DNA of 18,214 nt from CAISGS01 sp044346445 (lineage in GTDB: Bacteria; Pseudomonadota; Alphaproteobacteria; Caulobacterales; Caulobacteraceae): assembly GCA_044346445.1 (NCBI GenBank), contig JBIIZD010000058.1:1-18214 (forward strand), given 5' to 3'. Both the position numbers and the translations under genes were made by a program. Within the stretch, counting starts at the first letter, position 1. The number at the start of each line of letters is the position of its first letter. Below, one piece after another: positions 6,825 to 14,404 of the stretch. Below the pieces are notes generated by a model. It worked only from the letters and a program-made list of their open reading frames with translations. It was not told where the DNA came from and ran no database searches.

Positions 6825-8099
6825 CTACAACCACCCCGCCAACGGTTCCGCCGCCAGCATGTCCTCCATACTCGGTCTCGGGCGGATGACCGCGAACGCG
6901 TCGCCCTTGACCAGCACCTCCGGAATCAGGGGGCGGGAATTGTATTGGCTGGACATGGCGGCGCCATAGGCTCCGGCGGACAAGAACGCGACCAGATCGC
7001 CCGCGAGGATGGGCGGCAAGAGGCGGTCGCGGGTGAAGGTGTCGCCGGTTTCGCAGACGGGGCCGACCACGTCATAGGCGCTTAAGTGCGCGTCGGCCTT
7101 GGGCGCTTTAATCGGGCGTATATCGTGATAGGCGTCATACATGGCCGGGCGGATCAGGTCATTCATGCCGGCATCCAGCACCAGGAACTTGCGCCCCTCT
7201 GGCCTTTGATGGACATGGATCACTTCGGACACCAGCACACCGGCATTGGCGGCGATCAGGCGGCCCGGCTCAAAGGCCAGCTGCACATCAAGGCCGCGCA
7301 CCACCTCGGCCACCATCTGCGCAAAGGCTTTTGGCTCTGGCGGGCTTGGCTGGTTGAAATAGGGCACGCCCAGACCGCCGCCGAGATCGAGCCGCTCGAC
7401 GATCATGCCCTGACCGCGCAAATGCTCGACCAGGCCGCGCATCTTGGTAAAGGCCTCACGCATGGGGGCAAGATCGGTGATCTGGCTGCCAATATGACAG
7501 GCAATGCCGACGGGCCTTAAGGCCGGGTTAAGGCTGGCCTTGGCATAAAGCCGTTCGGCCTCGGCAAACGAGACGCCAAACTTGTTTTCGGACTTGCCCG
7601 TAGAGATCTTGGCATGGCCACCGGCGCTGACATCGGGATTGACCCGGATGGCAATGGCTGGGCGCGCGCCCTTGGCCATAGCGATCTGGGCCAATAGGTC
7701 CAGTTCTGGCTCGGACTCGATATTGATTTCGCTGACGCCTGCGTCGATGGCAAAGGCCAGCTCCTTGGCGGTCTTGCCGACGCCGGAAAACACAATGCGG
7801 CTGGCGGGGATACCTGCGGCCAGGGCGCGGCGAATCTCGCCCTCTGACACGGTATCGGCGCCAGCGCCCGCAAGGCCAAGCGTGCGCAGGACCGAGACAT
7901 TGGAATTGGCCTTGACCGCATAGGCAATCAGGGGCTGACCCAGGCCCAGCCCCTCAAAGGCACCCCGAAACACGGCAAAATGCCGCTCTAACGTGGCCGA
8001 AGAATAGACATAGACCGGCGTGCCAACCGCTTTTGCAATGGCCGACAGGGCCACGCCCTCGCACCAAAGCTCGCCATCACGATAATCGAAATGGTTCAT
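6825..8099 (-). CDS. lysA: Diaminopimelate decarboxylase
   Basis: A PLP-dependent decarboxylase that turns meso-diaminopimelate into L-lysine, the last step of lysine synthesis, in the cytoplasm. The 424-residue product has the PLP lysine K63 in IAYAVKANSN, the barrel motifs FSGVGKT, CHIGSQI and LDLGGGLGVPY, the EPGR substrate/phosphate loop, and the partner-subunit motif GPVCETGD. Length is typical. The ATG lies 2 bases after the lptM stop and has no clear Shine-Dalgarno of its own, so it is probably translated by coupling. It is the last gene of the argH-lptM-lysA cluster. Downstream (6724-6824) I see only a weak 5-bp hairpin and no strong terminator, so read-through into the endonuclease gene on the same strand is possible. 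Confidence 0.96.
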   Translation of the reverse strand: MNHFDYRDGELWCEGVALSAIAKAVGTPVYVYSSATLERHFAVFRGAFEGLGLGQPLIAYAVKANSNVSVLRTLGLAGAGADTVSEGEIRRALAAGIPASRIVFSGVGKTAKELAFAIDAGVSEINIESEPELDLLAQIAMAKGARPAIAIRVNPDVSAGGHAKISTGKSENKFGVSFAEAERLYAKASLNPALRPVGIACHIGSQITDLAPMREAFTKMRGLVEHLRGQGMIVERLDLGGGLGVPYFNQPSPPEPKAFAQMVAEVVRGLDVQLAFEPGRLIAANAGVLVSEVIHVHQRPEGRKFLVLDAGMNDLIRPAMYDAYHDIRPIKAPKADAHLSAYDVVGPVCETGDTFTRDRLLPPILAGDLVAFLSAGAYGAAMSSQYNSRPLIPEVLVKGDAFAVIRPRPSMEDMLAAEPLAGWL

Positions 8100-8101
8100 G
8101 C

Positions 8102-8356
8102 TCAGTTTTGCGGCGCGGGTGCGGGTGCGGGCGCAGACTCGATTTCCTTTGGCGACACAGGATTGGGCGTCACCACCTTGTCGGATTTTGCCTTTTCTGC
8201 GGCCTGTGCCTCAGCTTGTTTGCGCGCCTCATACTGGGCCTGTTCCTTGGCCCCAAACAGGGGGGCTGGCTGGTCGAGATCGCCCTGTTTGCCACAGGCG
8301 CTTAGGCCCAGCATTACGCCCAAAAGGCTGATCAGGATAAGGGGGGGCTTGGTCAT
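8102..8356 (-). CDS. lptM: Small lipoprotein, LptM (YifL) family
   Basis: The 84-residue product has a lipoprotein signal, MTKPPLILISLLGVMLGLSAC, with the lipobox LSAC and lipidated Cys21. The mature N-terminus CGKQGDLDQPAPLFG matches the LptM/YifL family. In E. coli LptM stabilises the outer-membrane LPS translocon LptD-LptE. The remainder is Ala/Glu/Lys-rich, probably helical or disordered, and ends in a PAPAPAP repeat. The frame is open to 8374, but the start at 8356 overlaps the argH stop as ATGA and gives a proper signal peptide. The argH-lptM-lysA order is widespread in proteobacteria. Confidence 0.85.
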   Translation of the reverse strand: MTKPPLILISLLGVMLGLSACGKQGDLDQPAPLFGAKEQAQYEARKQAEAQAAEKAKSDKVVTPNPVSPKEIESAPAPAPAPQN

Positions 8357-9795
8357 GCCAAAAGGTCCTTCCAACGCTGGATCTGGGCCCGAACCTGGTC
8401 AGGTGCGGTGCCACCGTAACTGCGGCGACTGGCCACCGAGGCCTTGGCCGTTAGGATTTCATAGACTGCGGGCGTGATCCGCGCATCCAAAGTTTGCAAT
8501 TCCGCCAGCGGCAGGGCCGATAATTCTAGCCCCAGGCTCTCGGCCCGCTTGACCGCCGCGCCTGTAATATGGTGCGCATCGCGAAACGGCATGTCCAGCA
8601 CCCTTACCAGCCAATCAGCAAGGTCTGTGGCGGTGGAATAGCCAGAGCCTGCCGCGCGGGCCATACTGTCCTTGACCGGCTGCATATCGGCGACCATGCC
8701 GGTCATGGCCGATAGAGCAAGGTCTAGGCTGTCAAAGGCTAGGAAGCACGGCTCCTTGTCCTCCTGCATATCCTTGGAATAGGTCAGCGGCAGGCCCTTC
8801 ATGACCACGGTAAGACCCGTTAGGGCCCCTAGTATCCGCCCGACCTTGGCGCGGACCAGCTCTGCCGCATCAGGATTGCGCTTTTGCGGCATGATGGACG
8901 AGCCGGTAGTAAAGGCATCGCTGAGGGTGATGAAATTGAACTGCGGCGTGACCCACAGCACAATCTCTTCGGCTAGGCGCGACAGGTGCACGGCGCAGAT
9001 ACTGGCCGCCGACAGGGCTTCTAGCGCAAAATCGCGGGCCGCGACGCTATCGAGCGAATTGGCCGTGGGCCGGTCAAAGCCAAGCGCCTTGGCGGTCTGA
9101 TGGCGATCAATCGGAAACGGCGATCCGGCAAGCGCTGCGGCGCCCAGCGGGCACTCATTCATCCGGTCCCGCGCATCGCTAAAGCGCGAGGCATCGCGGG
9201 CAAACATTTCGACATAGGCCATCAGGTGGTGACCAAATGTGGTTGGCTGGGCCGGTTGCAAATGCGTAAAGCCGGGCATCAGGGTCTCGGCGTGCGGCTC
9301 GGCCTTGGCGATCAGGGCCTTTTGCAGGTCTTGGATCTGGCCAGCCGTACGTTCGCAAGCCTGGCGAATCCAGAGCCGAAAATCCAGCGCGACCTGGTCA
9401 TTGCGCGACCTTGCCGTATGCAGCCGCCCGGCAGCCGGGCCGATCAGCTCGCGCAGACGCGCCTCGACATTCATGTGAATATCTTCGTACTCATCGCGGA
9501 AGGGAAAGGTGCCAGCGGCCATTTCCGCCTCGATCTGCGACAAACCGCCTTGGATCGCCGCCTCATCCGCCCTTGAAATCACCCCAGTTGCGGCCAACAT
9601 GGCAGCATGGGCGCGCGATCCAGCCAGGTCTTGGCTGGCCAGACGCTTGTCAAAACCGATGGAGACATTAATGGCCTGCATCAGGTCGGCAGGCTTGGCC
9701 GAAAACCGCCCGCCCCACATGGTCTGGCCAGCAGGGCTTGCGGAGGGTATGGGGTTGTCTGTTGGGTTCGAAACGATCGAGGGATTTTTCGTCAT
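8353..9795 (-). CDS. argH: Argininosuccinate lyase
   Basis: It splits argininosuccinate into arginine and fumarate, the last step of arginine synthesis; a cytoplasmic homotetramer. The 480-residue product has MWGGRFS near the N-terminus, HTARSRNDQVALDFRLW, the catalytic-loop signature GSSIMPQKRNPD of the fumarase/aspartase superfamily, and LPLTYSKDMQEDKEP. It is slightly longer than usual because of a low-complexity N-terminal stretch of about 25 residues. The start is uncertain. ATG at 9795 abuts the plus-strand tlpA ATG; TTG at 9810 is in frame but its GGAG is too close; ATG at 9720 would give the conventional length. None has an ideal ribosome site. Its stop overlaps lptM. Confidence 0.95.
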   Translation of the reverse strand: MTKNPSIVSNPTDNPIPSASPAGQTMWGGRFSAKPADLMQAINVSIGFDKRLASQDLAGSRAHAAMLAATGVISRADEAAIQGGLSQIEAEMAAGTFPFRDEYEDIHMNVEARLRELIGPAAGRLHTARSRNDQVALDFRLWIRQACERTAGQIQDLQKALIAKAEPHAETLMPGFTHLQPAQPTTFGHHLMAYVEMFARDASRFSDARDRMNECPLGAAALAGSPFPIDRHQTAKALGFDRPTANSLDSVAARDFALEALSAASICAVHLSRLAEEIVLWVTPQFNFITLSDAFTTGSSIMPQKRNPDAAELVRAKVGRILGALTGLTVVMKGLPLTYSKDMQEDKEPCFLAFDSLDLALSAMTGMVADMQPVKDSMARAAGSGYSTATDLADWLVRVLDMPFRDAHHITGAAVKRAESLGLELSALPLAELQTLDARITPAVYEILTAKASVASRRSYGGTAPDQVRAQIQRWKDLLA

Positions 9796-10431
9796 ATGAA
9801 TACTGTCCAAACTCCGCCCGATGGTGGCCAGACCCCGCCTCGGCGCAGTCTGATCTCGATGGCGATCGGCGTCTGTTTGCTGATCGGCATTGTCGGTCTT
9901 CTATATGTCATCCTTAGCGCTTCGATCAAACCCAAGCTGCCAACCGATTTGAATGAATTCAAAAATGGATCCCTGGCCAAGCTGGTCGTTTGGCCAGAAC
10001 CCAAGCCTGCGCCGACCACAAGTTTTCGCGATGCCGACGGTAAGCCCGTCACCTTGGCCGATTTCAAGGGTCAGGTGGTGGTCCTGAATCTGTGGGCGAC
10101 TTGGTGCGGCCCGTGCAAGGAAGAAATGCCAACCCTGGCCAAGCTTCAGGCCGCCTATGCTGCCCAGCCGGTCAAGGTGGTGGCGGTCAGTGTCGACAGT
10201 ATGGACTATGACGATCTGGCGCGCTCAGACATTGCCAAGACCCCGCCCCTGGTTCTCTATCGCGATGCCAAATACGCCCTAGCGTTTGGCTTGAGCCCAC
10301 GTCCAGCGGGCCTGCCAACCACGGTGATTATCGACCGCCAGGGCCGCGAGCGTGCCCGGCTGGAGGGCGGTGCTGATTGGTCAAGCAAGCAGGCAAGGGG
10401 TCTGGTCGAAGCCCTGATCTCGGACCGCTAG
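9796..10431 (+). CDS. TlpA-like membrane-anchored thioredoxin
   Basis: Probable periplasmic thiol-disulfide oxidoreductase, the type that keeps cysteines reduced for cytochrome c or cytochrome oxidase assembly. The 211-residue product has a short Pro-rich cytoplasmic N-terminus, one membrane segment at about residues 19-42 (LISMAIGVCLLIGIVGLLYV), then a TlpA/AhpC-TSA fold. The redox motif WCGPC has cysteines 104 and 107 (NLWATWCGPCKEEMPTL) and the cis-proline region is GLPTTVIID. GAGGG at 9779-9783 lies 12 bases before the ATG. It is divergent from argH with no gap, so its promoter must lie inside argH coding sequence. The following GNAT gene overlaps its end. Confidence 0.88.
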   Translation: MNTVQTPPDGGQTPPRRSLISMAIGVCLLIGIVGLLYVILSASIKPKLPTDLNEFKNGSLAKLVVWPEPKPAPTTSFRDADGKPVTLADFKGQVVVLNLWATWCGPCKEEMPTLAKLQAAYAAQPVKVVAVSVDSMDYDDLARSDIAKTPPLVLYRDAKYALAFGLSPRPAGLPTTVIIDRQGRERARLEGGADWSSKQARGLVEALISDR

Positions 10432-11192
10432 GCTTGGCCCTGGCCGCGCCGCTGATTGATCCACAAGCCCTGGAACGCATTGCTGCCCGCGCATGGCCAG
10501 CGGCGCAGCATAGGGCGCTGGGTGGTTGGGAGCTTTATGCCACCGATGGCTATTCGCTACGCATCAATGCCTGCTGGCCGCTTGGCGATCCGGCTCTGAC
10601 GACCGAGGCGGCGATTGCGGCGGCCGAGGCGTTTTATACAGGCCTTGGGCTGGCCACCATTTTCAAACTGACCGAGGGCGCGACTGTGCCCGGCGATCTT
10701 GGCGATCATCTGGCGCGGCGCGGCTATGCGCCGGGCAAGGAAACCTTGGTCATGACCGGGCCGATGGGCGAGGGTGCGAATGACGCGTCAGTGACCGTCT
10801 CCGACCAACTCGACCCCGACTTTACCGCCGTCATGGCCGCCACCGCCCCCAGCCCAGAAGACGGGGCCGAGCGGCTAGCTGCCCTGGACCGGGTGGCCCA
10901 GCCGCGTTTGTTTGCAAAGCTCATCCGGGCCGATCAGGCCACCGCGATCGGGGCCTGCGCGGTCGAGGGCGCTTGGGCCGGCATATTTGGCATGCGCACC
11001 CACCCCGCTCACCGCCGTCAGGGCCTCGCCATCCAGATCCTTAATGCCCTGTTGGCGAGGGCAGCGGACCACGGCGCATCGGCCGCCTATCTACAGGTCG
11101 AGGCCAAGAATACTGGGGCCATAGCGCTCTATGAGGCCGCAGGCTTCAAGACGGTGTATCGCTATTTTTACTGGGAAAAACAGGCGGGCTAG
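10377..11192 (+). CDS. GNAT family N-acetyltransferase
   Basis: An acetyl-CoA-dependent acetyltransferase of unknown substrate. The C-terminal half has the GNAT acetyl-CoA loop in GMRTHPAHRRQGLAIQILNALL, then YLQVEAKNTGAIALYEAAGF, the typical strand-helix ending of the fold. The N-terminal ~130 residues look like a degenerate second GNAT-like half, as in many two-lobed members. The start is uncertain. TTG at 10377 lies within tlpA and has GGAGGG 9 bases upstream; TTG at 10434, just after the tlpA stop, would remove 19 residues. Either way it is likely co-transcribed with tlpA. Its TAG shares CTAG (11189-11192) with the stop of the convergent DUF5360 gene. Confidence 0.8.
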   Translation: MVKQAGKGSGRSPDLGPLGLALAAPLIDPQALERIAARAWPAAQHRALGGWELYATDGYSLRINACWPLGDPALTTEAAIAAAEAFYTGLGLATIFKLTEGATVPGDLGDHLARRGYAPGKETLVMTGPMGEGANDASVTVSDQLDPDFTAVMAATAPSPEDGAERLAALDRVAQPRLFAKLIRADQATAIGACAVEGAWAGIFGMRTHPAHRRQGLAIQILNALLARAADHGASAAYLQVEAKNTGAIALYEAAGFKTVYRYFYWEKQAG

Positions 11193-11602
11193 CCGCTCTT
11201 CGATAGGTCGCGAATAAGCCCGGGTAGAAATGGGATTGGCCAGAGAACAAGCTCCAGGTTTGGCAAAAACCACCAAAGATTAAACTCGCACATCAGCGTC
11301 CAGTAAGCGATCGCTGTTCCACCGGCTGCCATTGTGAAGGCTAGGGACAATAGGGCCAAGGGCCGCCAGATCGCTAGGCCTCGCCTTGCCGCAGCAACAG
11401 CGCTAAGCCCGGTTATGGAAAATGCGAGATCGATCGGCAGGAACGACCAGTTCCATGCGATTATATGGGGTTGGTCATAATCAGAATACATCCATTCCGG
11501 TGGTATGTGTATCCAGCCCATCAAGTTCAATGCAGACGCGCTCCAATATAATAGGAACACAATATCTGTAAAACATAACATGAAGGCTAAGCGTTTTGGC
11601 AT
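11189..11602 (-). CDS. DUF5360 (YvaD-like) four-helix membrane protein
   Basis: The 137-residue product resembles the DUF5360 / B. subtilis YvaD family of unknown function. The markers are the N-terminal FTDIVFLLYWSASAL, then MYSDYDQPHIIAWNWSFLPIDL, which carries the conserved WNWSFLPxDL motif. I count four likely membrane segments, near residues 7-28, 50-70, 79-102 and 108-130. The start overlaps the end of the SDR gene by 16 bp, so it belongs to the tetR-SDR operon. Its stop overlaps the GNAT stop head-on, with no terminator in between. No enzymatic motif was recognised; it may support export or lipid handling, but that is a guess. Confidence 0.72.
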   Translation of the reverse strand: MPKRLAFMLCFTDIVFLLYWSASALNLMGWIHIPPEWMYSDYDQPHIIAWNWSFLPIDLAFSITGLSAVAAARRGLAIWRPLALLSLAFTMAAGGTAIAYWTLMCEFNLWWFLPNLELVLWPIPFLPGLIRDLSKSG

Positions 11603-12483
11603 GTCGTACTGTCCTGAATTGATGTGGAAGGGCTATCGGATAATGAACCGAAGCTATTGACCATTTCCTTACTGGCCGCGTTTAGCCAAATTTGGTCAGT
11701 CCAAAGGGGTGATATGTCGCCGAGTATTGATAGGGCTTTCATTAATAGGCCGCCCATCGATGCGACTTGCTGTTTTTGGCCTATAAACCGCAGAAGGGCC
11801 TTGCCCACGGCTTCTGGCGCTACGGCTTCAACCCCCATCTTGCGCCAAAGAGGCAAAAAGGGCCGCTCCGCTTCGGTGTCCGCCACTGCTGGCGAAAAAA
11901 GCCGTAATTTGACATCCCTGCGTCCCGCAAGGTTCAGCTCACGTTGCACGGATTCCAGCAGTGTGCGGGTGGCTGATCGCATCGCGACATCGGCCGAATA
12001 GAAGGGGAAGCCCACACGGCCGTTCAAAAAGCCACTGATCTGAATGAATTGGTGTACTGATTTGGGATGCGGCAATGTCACTTCGCGGCCGGTCTGCATC
12101 CAGGGAAGGCACAGTGACAAAAGTCGTGCCGGGCCCAGAAAATTGAGATCGACCATAGTTTGGAAGTCACTGGCCGTGTGCTCACTAAACGATTTTCGAA
12201 TATCTCCGCCCACGGCATTAATCACGACGTCAAGCCTGCCTTGGGTAAGGGCTGCAAGTGCGTCATGAGCATTGGTCAGATCCAGCGTGCTCGTCAGGTC
12301 AAGTTGTAGGGCAGTGTGCCCCGGTCCCAGTTGCAAGGCGAGTGCGTTGGCCTTTTCGAAATCGCGTCCGGCGCATATCACCTTGTAACCGCTTGATGCT
12401 AGGGCGTGCGCAAAGGCCGACCCAAGTCCACCTGTCGCTCCGGCGACTAGGGCGCGACGAGCGGTATGCGCCTGGCGGCTCAT
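11587..12483 (-). CDS. SDR-family protein lacking the catalytic lysine
   Basis: A short-chain dehydrogenase/reductase fold protein of 298 residues. The cofactor motif is G15-x3-G19-x-G21 (VAGATGGLG), with AGRD at 38-41, an LDL at 61-63 as in Asp-adenine contacts, and NAVGG (89-93) in place of NNAG. Asn114, Ser150 and Tyr162 of the catalytic set are present, but the expected Lys of YxxxK is Val166 (YSADV). I checked this codon as GTC on the minus strand. Such a change usually destroys normal SDR catalysis, so it may be a non-catalytic partner or use a different mechanism. Its ATG overlaps the tetR stop as ATGA. It is the second gene of the tetR-SDR-DUF5360 operon. Confidence 0.82.
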   Translation of the reverse strand: MSRQAHTARRALVAGATGGLGSAFAHALASSGYKVICAGRDFEKANALALQLGPGHTALQLDLTSTLDLTNAHDALAALTQGRLDVVINAVGGDIRKSFSEHTASDFQTMVDLNFLGPARLLSLCLPWMQTGREVTLPHPKSVHQFIQISGFLNGRVGFPFYSADVAMRSATRTLLESVQRELNLAGRRDVKLRLFSPAVADTEAERPFLPLWRKMGVEAVAPEAVGKALLRFIGQKQQVASMGGLLMKALSILGDISPLWTDQIWLNAASKEMVNSFGSLSDSPSTSIQDSTTCQNA

Positions 12484-13082
12484 ATTGTTCGCTCCGAGAA
12501 CCGGTTCAGATAGCGTTTCAGACTGTTAAGGCAGTCTTTTCGGCCTTGTTCGAGCGCCGCCGGTTCGCGTGCGCAAAGGGCTAGACGCAGTCCAAGTCCG
12601 TCTATCATGGCGACAATCAGTGCGGCTTCAGCCTGCGTTTCGGCTTCATCAGCGCAGAAGGGTTGAACCAGCACCTCAACCAAATCGCGCCAATCCTTAT
12701 AACGGGAGGCATTTTCGGTATTGAAGGCAGGCTCGTTCGGACTGTCGCCCCAAAATGCTAGCCAAACGAGCCACTCAGTTAGCCTGTCATTGTCGAGCGG
12801 TAGAGCCTCTAGCAAGACAGCCTCTAGCCTAGCCATGGGGTCGATAATTTGCCCCGCAGCGCCAAGCATTCGCGCTCCGGCATCAAAGTGGGCCGTGCGG
12901 AGGGCTTCAAGCAGGAGGGCTGAGCGATCCGAAAAATAATGGGTCAGGGCGCCTGTGGTGCAATCGGCTTCTGCTGCTACGCGCCGCAATGTTGCTGCGC
13001 TTAAACCCTCAGACGCAATCACAGACCAGATGGCGCTTACGAAATCGGCGCGGCGCTGGCTGGGGTCTAAAATCTTGGGCAT
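12480..13082 (-). CDS. TetR family transcriptional regulator
   Basis: The 200-residue protein has an N-terminal TetR helix-turn-helix at about residues 11-57, including EGLSAATLRRVAAEADCTTGALTHYF, with the typical THYFxDRSALLLEAL end. The style is close to BetI-like regulators. The C-terminal helical domain should bind a small ligand, which cannot be identified. AAGGAGG lies 5 bases before the ATG. The divergent promoter region upstream carries two ATAAC-N4-GTTAT sites overlapping promoters in both directions. It therefore very likely represses its own operon and the divergent dioxygenase operon until the ligand binds. Confidence 0.9.
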   Translation of the reverse strand: MPKILDPSQRRADFVSAIWSVIASEGLSAATLRRVAAEADCTTGALTHYFSDRSALLLEALRTAHFDAGARMLGAAGQIIDPMARLEAVLLEALPLDNDRLTEWLVWLAFWGDSPNEPAFNTENASRYKDWRDLVEVLVQPFCADEAETQAEAALIVAMIDGLGLRLALCAREPAALEQGRKDCLNSLKRYLNRFSERTI

Positions 13083-13087
13083 GAATC

Positions 13088-13094
13088 CCTCCTT
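13088..13094 (-). promoter_or_regulatory. Shine-Dalgarno of the first tetR
   Basis: A perfect AAGGAGG on the minus strand with a 5-base spacer fixes the ATG at 13082. Confidence 0.7.
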
Positions 13095-13120
13095 GACACA
13101 TAACGGTTGTTATATATAAC
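13093..13120 (+). promoter_or_regulatory. Promoter of the cupin-PhyH / DUF2147 operon
   Basis: A consensus -35 TTGACA (13093-13098) is followed after 16 bases by TATAAC (13115-13120). The first operator fills the spacer and the second overlaps the -10. Confidence 0.7.
13100..13113. promoter_or_regulatory. TetR operator 1 (ATAAC-GGTT-GTTAT)
   Basis: Inverted arms ATAAC and GTTAT around a 4-base centre. The same arms recur at 13116, centres 16 bp apart. The position inside the spacer of the plus-strand promoter fits a repressor site. Confidence 0.7.
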
Positions 13121-13129
13121 GTACGTTAT
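13116..13129. promoter_or_regulatory. TetR operator 2 (ATAAC-GTAC-GTTAT)
   Basis: A perfect 14-bp palindrome with the same arms as operator 1. It covers the -10 of the plus-strand promoter and touches a minus-strand TTGACA at 13134-13129, probably the -35 of the tetR operon. One repressor could thus block both directions. Confidence 0.75.
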
Positions 13130-13153
13130 GTCAACACATAAGGTGATACTTCA

Positions 13154-14404
13154 ATGGCTAATGCGATAAAATTTGACTTAAAGACCTCATCGCCCATGAC
13201 CGATCCCGTATCCGGGTCTGGCGATGTGTATCTTTTCCCCGAAGCCATGGGTCAGGGCGGTCAGCCCTTTGTCATGATGGTCGAGGACCCGCCTCTCAAG
13301 ACACGCCCGCGTCACTATCACCATGGTGATGTGCTGTATGTGTACACCAAGGGTGAGCACCATATTGAAGGTGAGGGGACCTATCGGGCCGGTGACCTGC
13401 GCTGGACTAGGGCAGGGCATGCCTATGGTCCGGAGACAACTGGGCCGGAGGGCGGTGCTTGGTGGATCATTTCGTATAGCGATCCCATTCCGGTCAATGT
13501 CGAGGCCGATGGTCAGTTCCAAGAGAAGGCAAGGCCCGTGGCACAGGCCCCTGCGCCGCTCGCAAACCAATTGCCACACTTTGCCCGCCCCTATGATTGG
13601 GCGGCCATTGATCAGGCCGTTCTGACCACGGGAGGGGCTATTCTCGAAGGATTGGTTTCAAAAGATCTGAGGATTGAGCTTAGTCAGCAAATCGACGCCT
13701 ATTTGGCGGGCCACGACAGCGTCGGTCAGCCTGCCAGTGGCTCAATGATTTATGATATGTTCTTGGGCCATAAGACCGTCCGTCTTCACGGTCTCGTCGA
13801 AAAGGCACCGAAGTCGGCGGACCTAATTGGTGATCCTGACCTCGTCGCCTGGGCAGAGCGGATGATCGGGACAAAAGCGTCTTCGGTCTTACTAAATGCC
13901 GGGGAACTGATCCAGATCGGGCCCGATGAGCCAGCGCAATATCTGCATCGTGATACGGATTCATGGGCCGACCTTCCCATCGAACCCAATCCAATCCTGG
14001 TCAATGCGATCATAGCGTTTGACCCTTTCACCTTAACCAATGGCGCAACCTATATCGCCCCAGAAAGTTGGTCTTGGGATCAAAGCCGCCAACCAAAGAC
14101 AGGGGAAATGGTCCGGGCCGTGATGGAACCGGGGGATGCTGTGCTGTTCCGCGGCGACCTGCTGCATGGCGGCGGCGAAAATTGTAGCCCGGCGCCGCGA
14201 CGCGCAATTTCAGTGTCCTACTGCGCCGGTTGGCTGCGCCCTGTTGAAAACAGCTTCTTGAATGTCTCGGTAGACGCAGCAAAAAATGCACCGCCCAAGG
14301 TTCAGGCCCTGCTTGGTTACGCCCCACATGATGGTTTGTACAAGCGTGGTGGATTATTGGGGCTCTATGAGAATGGTGATCCAGCGCGGGTGTTGGCGAA
14401 ATGA
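13154..14404 (+). CDS. Cupin + phytanoyl-CoA dioxygenase-like fusion protein
   Basis: A two-domain protein of 416 residues. Residues about 20-115 form a cupin: RPRHYHHGDVLYVYTKG gives His54 and His56, and GDLRWTRAGHAYG gives His89, which could bind metal. Residues about 145-360 resemble the PhyH family of Fe(II)/2-oxoglutarate oxygenases. There H265-x-D267 (YLHRDTDSW) and H338 (LLHGGGEN) form the iron facial triad, and an Arg at 349-350 (RRAISVSY) could hold 2-oxoglutarate. The linker is Ala/Pro rich. It probably hydroxylates a small organic molecule whose identity is unknown; the cupin may bind substrate or a second metal. AAGGTG lies 8 bases before the ATG. It is divergent from tetR and under shared operators. 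Confidence 0.82.
   Translation: MANAIKFDLKTSSPMTDPVSGSGDVYLFPEAMGQGGQPFVMMVEDPPLKTRPRHYHHGDVLYVYTKGEHHIEGEGTYRAGDLRWTRAGHAYGPETTGPEGGAWWIISYSDPIPVNVEADGQFQEKARPVAQAPAPLANQLPHFARPYDWAAIDQAVLTTGGAILEGLVSKDLRIELSQQIDAYLAGHDSVGQPASGSMIYDMFLGHKTVRLHGLVEKAPKSADLIGDPDLVAWAERMIGTKASSVLLNAGELIQIGPDEPAQYLHRDTDSWADLPIEPNPILVNAIIAFDPFTLTNGATYIAPESWSWDQSRQPKTGEMVRAVMEPGDAVLFRGDLLHGGGENCSPAPRRAISVSYCAGWLRPVENSFLNVSVDAAKNAPPKVQALLGYAPHDGLYKRGGLLGLYENGDPARVLAK

Noticed and set aside
4734..6830. tRNA-Ala 3' end as an attachment site for an integrated element
   Set aside because: No second copy of the tRNA 3' end was found on the lysA side and no integrase gene is present, so site-specific integration at the tRNA is not supported within this window.
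8353..8374. Earlier start of the lipoprotein (MEGPFG...)
   Set aside because: The later ATG overlaps the argH stop as ATGA and gives a standard lipoprotein signal peptide; the extension adds nothing recognisable.
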